Shown here one piece after another: positions 7,001 through 8,485 of a stretch of DNA of 8,485 nucleotides; within the stretch, counting starts at the first letter, position 1; each line of letters starts with the position of its first letter. The stretch comes from Candidatus Poribacteria bacterium (GTDB lineage: Bacteria; Poribacteria; WGA-4E; PCPOR2b): positions 1 to 8,485 of the forward strand of contig JAPUIP010000228.1 in assembly GCA_027296925.1 (NCBI GenBank), given 5' to 3'. A model generated the notes under the pieces. The model worked only from the letters and a program-made list of their open reading frames with translations. It did not search any database and had not been told where the DNA came from. A program made the translations under genes and the position numbers.

Positions 7001-8352
7001 GGGGCGGCGCTCACAGTGATCGCTGCGGTCTCCACCATGAGCGCGGCATTGGACTTGAGTGTGGTTTTGACCGTCCCTGTGCCAACGGTTGTCACGGTCA
7101 GTTTTCCCGCAACATCGATGGTTCCGAGCCCACCGGTGACTTCCCAAACCGCATCGCTGCCGGCGACTGCCTGGGTTAGCCCTGCGGCGTCAGAACCGAT
7201 AAGACGAAATTGGAAAGTCCCGCCGGCGATCATCAGCGACGGTACATCCGCAAAGGAAATCGCCGTTAACGCCCCGAATGTCGGCTCCGGGGTCTCGCCA
7301 AATCCGGACAGTGTAATAGTCTCCACACCGGCGTTGGAGGTGATGGTCAGCGTGCCGGAGATGTTGCCTTCTGTGGATGGCTGAAATGTCACCGTAACGG
7401 TCTGGCTATCGCCGGGGGCCAGCGTCAGTGTGCTCGGAGCAGCGAGAAAATCAGATCGACTCGATGCGATAGAAGAAATGACGAGCTCGACCGCATTCGG
7501 ATTGGTAATTGTCAGCGTCTCGTTTCTCGATTGTGTGATTTCAACAATTCCAAAATCCAGACCGGCTTTATCCAACGTAATTGATAGTGGGGTAGGCGGC
7601 GTCGAATCTTGAAGTTGTATGTCGATGACCGTTTTTGATTGACGGATTTCCGCTTCGGTGACGACCTGTGACGCTTCCCCAAGAATCCCTTCTGTTCCTC
7701 GAACGCGAACAGAAAGTGTATCCCCGGCGGCGACGACCGGCGTTTCGTCCAACGCGACAAATGAAGCCACATAACTTCCCCCAGCGGTATCGGTGCCGAT
7801 CTGTGTTTCCTGTACGAGTGCCCTGGTTTCATTGGTCACGGTGACGACCAGGCCGTTCGCTGCGCTTGCACCGTTTACATCTGTTACATTTCCGAGGACG
7901 ACGAAAACCGGATTCTCAGTCTCATCGGCGGCGGATGCGGTGGGTTCTTCGGGTATCGTTGGTTCTTGAAGCTGTATATCGATGACCACTCTTGCTTGAC
8001 CGATTTCCGTTTCAGTCACCGTATGCGACCTTTCCCCAAGAACCGAGCCCCTGAGCGTTTTCACCGTAACCTTGAGAGCATCCCCGGCAGCGACGATGGG
8101 GTTTTCGTTCAGTGCGATAAACGGTACGATGTAACTCCCGGCAGCGGTGTTGACGCCGAGTTTCGCTTCTCGTTTGATTGACTTCGTTTCATTGGTTGCG
8201 GTGACAATCAGGTTGTCCGCGGCTCTTGCTCCGTTGGCATCGGTTACATTCCCCACGACAACAAAGATCGGGTTGTCATTCGCTTGAGCAATCTGTGAGG
8301 TAAAAAAGCAGGATATATAAAGTAAGAGATAAATAGCAGTTTGTCCCTTCAT
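4018..8352 (-). CDS. Giant secreted multi-domain protein with caspase/legumain-like peptidase, dockerin pair and C-terminal sorting-type domain
   Basis: A 1444-aa protein. The ATG at 8352 has GGGAGA six bases upstream. Residues 1-24 are a signal peptide with an A-x-A site (AQA, then N25). Order of parts: two tandem modules starting NPIFVVVGNVTD (27-130) and NPVFVVLGNVTD (147-249), spaced exactly 120 residues; an ASH-like beta domain (about 256-353, LDFGIVEI...LTITSNAG); an Ig-like domain (360-448); a Big-1/invasin-like domain (453-546); a NEW3-like beta domain (555-660); two further Ig-like domains (664-768, 769-868); a clan CD peptidase-like domain (about 872-1105) with candidate catalytic His962 (LLSHNLED) and Cys1005 (EACHSG, close to legumain EAC-x-SG); an EF-hand-like loop (1086-1095); a beta domain (1110-1223); two dockerin-type Ca2+ loops (1232-1243, 1261-1272); and a C-terminal NYPNPFNPETWMPYQL/FlgD-like Ig domain (1355-1444). 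Likely an exported or surface protein that cleaves or binds protein or polysaccharide partners. In the His motif the usual following Gly is Asn963, so activity is not certain. Confidence 0.88.
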   Translation of the reverse strand: MKGQTAIYLLLYISCFFTSQIAQANDNPIFVVVGNVTDANGARAADNLIVTATNETKSIKREAKLGVNTAAGSYIVPFIALNENPIVAAGDALKVTVKTLRGSVLGERSHTVTETEIGQARVVIDIQLQEPTIPEEPTASAADETENPVFVVLGNVTDVNGASAANGLVVTVTNETRALVQETQIGTDTAGGSYVASFVALDETPVVAAGDTLSVRVRGTEGILGEASQVVTEAEIRQSKTVIDIQLQDSTPPTPLSITLDKAGLDFGIVEITQSRNETLTITNPNAVELVISSIASSRSDFLAAPSTLTLAPGDSQTVTVTFQPSTEGNISGTLTITSNAGVETITLSGFGETPEPTFGALTAISFADVPSLMIAGGTFQFRLIGSDAAGLTQAVAGSDAVWEVTGGLGTIDVAGKLTVTTVGTGTVKTTLKSNAALMVETAAITVSAAPPENIRVEVAPDQLTAGSAETATVTITVTDEFDNPAIGQTITLTATEGGIDATATEVGGGVYSASYTAGAIVGDVEIHAAAPNGKTGEAALTLSAPDEPPSQTATFELTARDVEVTVDRGDQTARYRIRLDGENGFSDTIELFASELPPSTTADIDPKTITLSETEPIDIADVTLTLLPDIPAGDYPFTVLALSEGGVSQRLTLRLKVEAVEQISTRVTLNVQPATVSLMGMLNLLGELVPLEDTPVELSGIPIQIIFTGPSGRTHPFETVTGLEGSYKLPTPFSPDEVGEWDVEVRFNGNDLLKASERERSFSVTKGIASIVFDGGTIGALGMEREVIGRLQLGEQPQAAPLQGERLTLRILRPDGAASTLTDITTESLGIFRHTLKLTLPGEWRITATWAGNEAYESAMETFVISVSQEIGKAIIVLGGGNRQDNPAWMRFNGLAAYVHNVLIKRQFNDQDDIQFLSPDPNETEGADNVTSLTTLDFAITNWAQSQVNPQVPLLLYLLSHNLEDQFLLEKRGNSETFLSPDILDEWLDSLPEGTPVTIIIEACHSGNFINQPSGAPTPLVGPNRTIIVSARGDKQAKILRNHSSFSKTFFDQIDANKPVAEAFRAAEEFMRRTPLHRDQFPQMDADGNGLVNEAQDFAAVANRYLPADIVSLADPPEFIDLTESQTLAEGISSLRIETELLGVGITRVFATVIPPDFDPTQRIDDWEALAFDEFDLALVSEGKYGAAYASFTIPGDYTVIVNAVNPDGSAEPVQTTITVPGEQPTGGTVDVNGDGRVDVLDLVTVASQFGQRGDNLNGDVNGDGRVDVLDLILVGSRFGESTVSGAPSIGVRSPREKLKLSLQGASYEQILQALTVLEAMPNPPHGAIITRDFLRAWLSQVTPAVTETRLFPNYPNPFNPETWMPYQLSADATVAIDIYDTRGTLVRQLNLGRQPAGYYMDGVHAAYWDGRSEAGELVSSGLYFYRFRAGAFTEVRPLVVLK
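4541..4660 (-). repeat. Dockerin tandem repeat with near-identical DNA copies
   Basis: Two Ca2+-binding loops lie 29 residues apart: D1232, N1234, D1236, D1240, D1243 and D1261, N1263, D1265, D1269, D1272, which is the type I dockerin spacing 1-3-5-9-12. At the DNA level, bases 4541-4573 and 4628-4660 agree at 32 of 33 positions, 87 bases (29 codons) apart. Synonymous positions are as alike as the others, so the copies are recent or kept alike by gene conversion. Dockerins bind cohesin domains; no cohesin is visible in the window. Confidence 0.82.
5038..5736 (-). other. Clan CD (caspase/legumain-like) peptidase domain within the giant protein
   Basis: Covers residues about 873-1105. It opens with GKAIIVLGGG, a typical first strand of the caspase fold, followed by helices and a second strand LLLYLL leading to His962. 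The strand VTIIIEAC places Cys1005 at its end, the expected location of the nucleophile; codon TGT at 5338-5340 and codon CAT for His962 at 5467-5469 were confirmed. The next strand, RTIIVSARGDKQAK, and SSFSKTFFDQI match the usual substrate-pocket region of prokaryotic C13-like proteins. The assignment rests on motif order, not on a profile search. Confidence 0.72.
7606..8274 (-). repeat. Tandem duplication of the N-terminal ~120-aa module
   Basis: Residues 27-130 and 147-249 repeat with a period of 120. In the first 30 residues (NPIFVVVGNVTD... against NPVFVVLGNVTD...) 22 are identical; the ends VIDIQLQ are identical; one residue is missing from the second copy. Shared marks are GNVTD-x-NGA, TNET, G-SY, VAAGD and VTE-x-EI. 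Each copy looks like a small all-beta domain. I know this module type from other large secreted proteins but cannot name a function. Confidence 0.8.
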
Positions 8353-8358
8353 TGGTAA

Positions 8359-8364
8359 TCTCCC
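8359..8364 (-). promoter_or_regulatory. Ribosome binding site of the giant secreted protein
   Basis: Minus-strand GGGAGA lies six bases before the ATG at 8352 and supports that start, as does the signal peptide beginning directly there. I found no convincing promoter between here and the repeat at 8405. Confidence 0.6.
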
Positions 8365-8404
8365 AAATTGTCTTCAATTTCTCTGAAATTATGTGATTCA
8401 CTGG

Positions 8405-8485
8405 TAATACCATATTTAGTTTGAAATGATATGATTTTGTAGGGGCAGTGCTTGCCCTGCCCGACAGGTGGGCGCAGCGTAGGGG
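8405..8485. repeat. Dispersed repeat at right edge, sharing a terminus with the element at 3582
   Basis: TAATACCATATTTAGTTTG (8405-8423) matches 3582-3600 at 16 of 19 positions in the same orientation. It runs into a GTAGGGGC unit with a stem GGGCAG (8443-8448) and CTGCCC (8457-8462). GTAGGGG occurs at 8439-8445 and again at 8479-8485, so a second tandem unit probably continues past the edge. This GTAGGGGC...GCCC type is a common intergenic dispersed repeat in poorly cultured phyla. No gene is seen in it. Confidence 0.6.

Noticed and set aside
6902..7384. 160-codon plus-strand open frame rich in Ser, Val, Thr and Pro
   Set aside because: It is the antisense shadow of the Ig-like domains of the giant gene; the minus-strand frame has clear domains and the plus frame has none.
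8293..8352. Possible lipoprotein signal (Cys15) in the giant protein
   Set aside because: The residues before the Cys (LYIS) do not fit a lipobox, while an A-x-A signal peptidase I site follows at 22-24.

Overview
The window most resembles a genome fragment from Candidatus Poribacteria or a close uncultured relative. This is an inference from familiar sequence character, not a database hit. Three things suggest it: a C-terminal tail built around NYPNPFNPETWMPYQL with a following FlgD-like Ig fold; a tandem dockerin pair in a large secreted multi-domain protein; and dispersed GC-rich repeats (CCCCCTTT/AAAGGGGG hairpins, GTAGGGGC...GCCC units) between genes. The SD sequences and promoters are ordinary bacterial ones.

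Layout, left to right. (1) Bases 1-220, minus strand: the 5' part of a gene for a secreted or envelope protein, cut by the window edge. (2) 324-881, minus strand: a small single-pass membrane protein, probably co-transcribed with gene 1. (3) 882-1117: a divergent intergenic region with a near-consensus sigma-70 promoter on each strand and a 16-bp inverted repeat beside the rightward one. (4) 1118-2203, plus strand: a membrane-anchored von Willebrand factor A (VWA) protein whose N-terminal helix has the TonB-type Ser-x3-His pattern. (5) 2278-3462, plus strand: an iron-containing alcohol dehydrogenase with all expected metal ligands and a clear SD. (6) 3463-4017: no gene, but a nested set of inverted repeats that looks like a MITE/REP-type element. 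(7) 4018-8352, minus strand: one very large secreted protein (1444 aa). Its order is signal peptide, two tandem 120-aa N-terminal modules, an ASH-like domain, several Ig-like domains, a caspase/legumain-like (clan CD) peptidase domain, a dockerin pair and a C-terminal sorting-type domain. (8) 8353-8485: its leader and another dispersed repeat that shares a terminus with the element at 3582.

How the genes fit together. The four envelope-directed proteins (two minus-strand membrane/secreted proteins, the VWA protein and the giant protease-like protein) point to cell-surface functions, but nothing in the sequence ties them into one pathway. The alcohol dehydrogenase is a cytoplasmic housekeeping-type enzyme that may simply ride on the VWA transcript. 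I do not see a defence system, CRISPR array, tRNA, rRNA or transposase. The most unusual items are the architecture of the giant peptidase, with an Asn after its candidate catalytic His where Gly is usual, the TonB-like anchor on a VWA protein, and the nested repeat element at 3551-3925.
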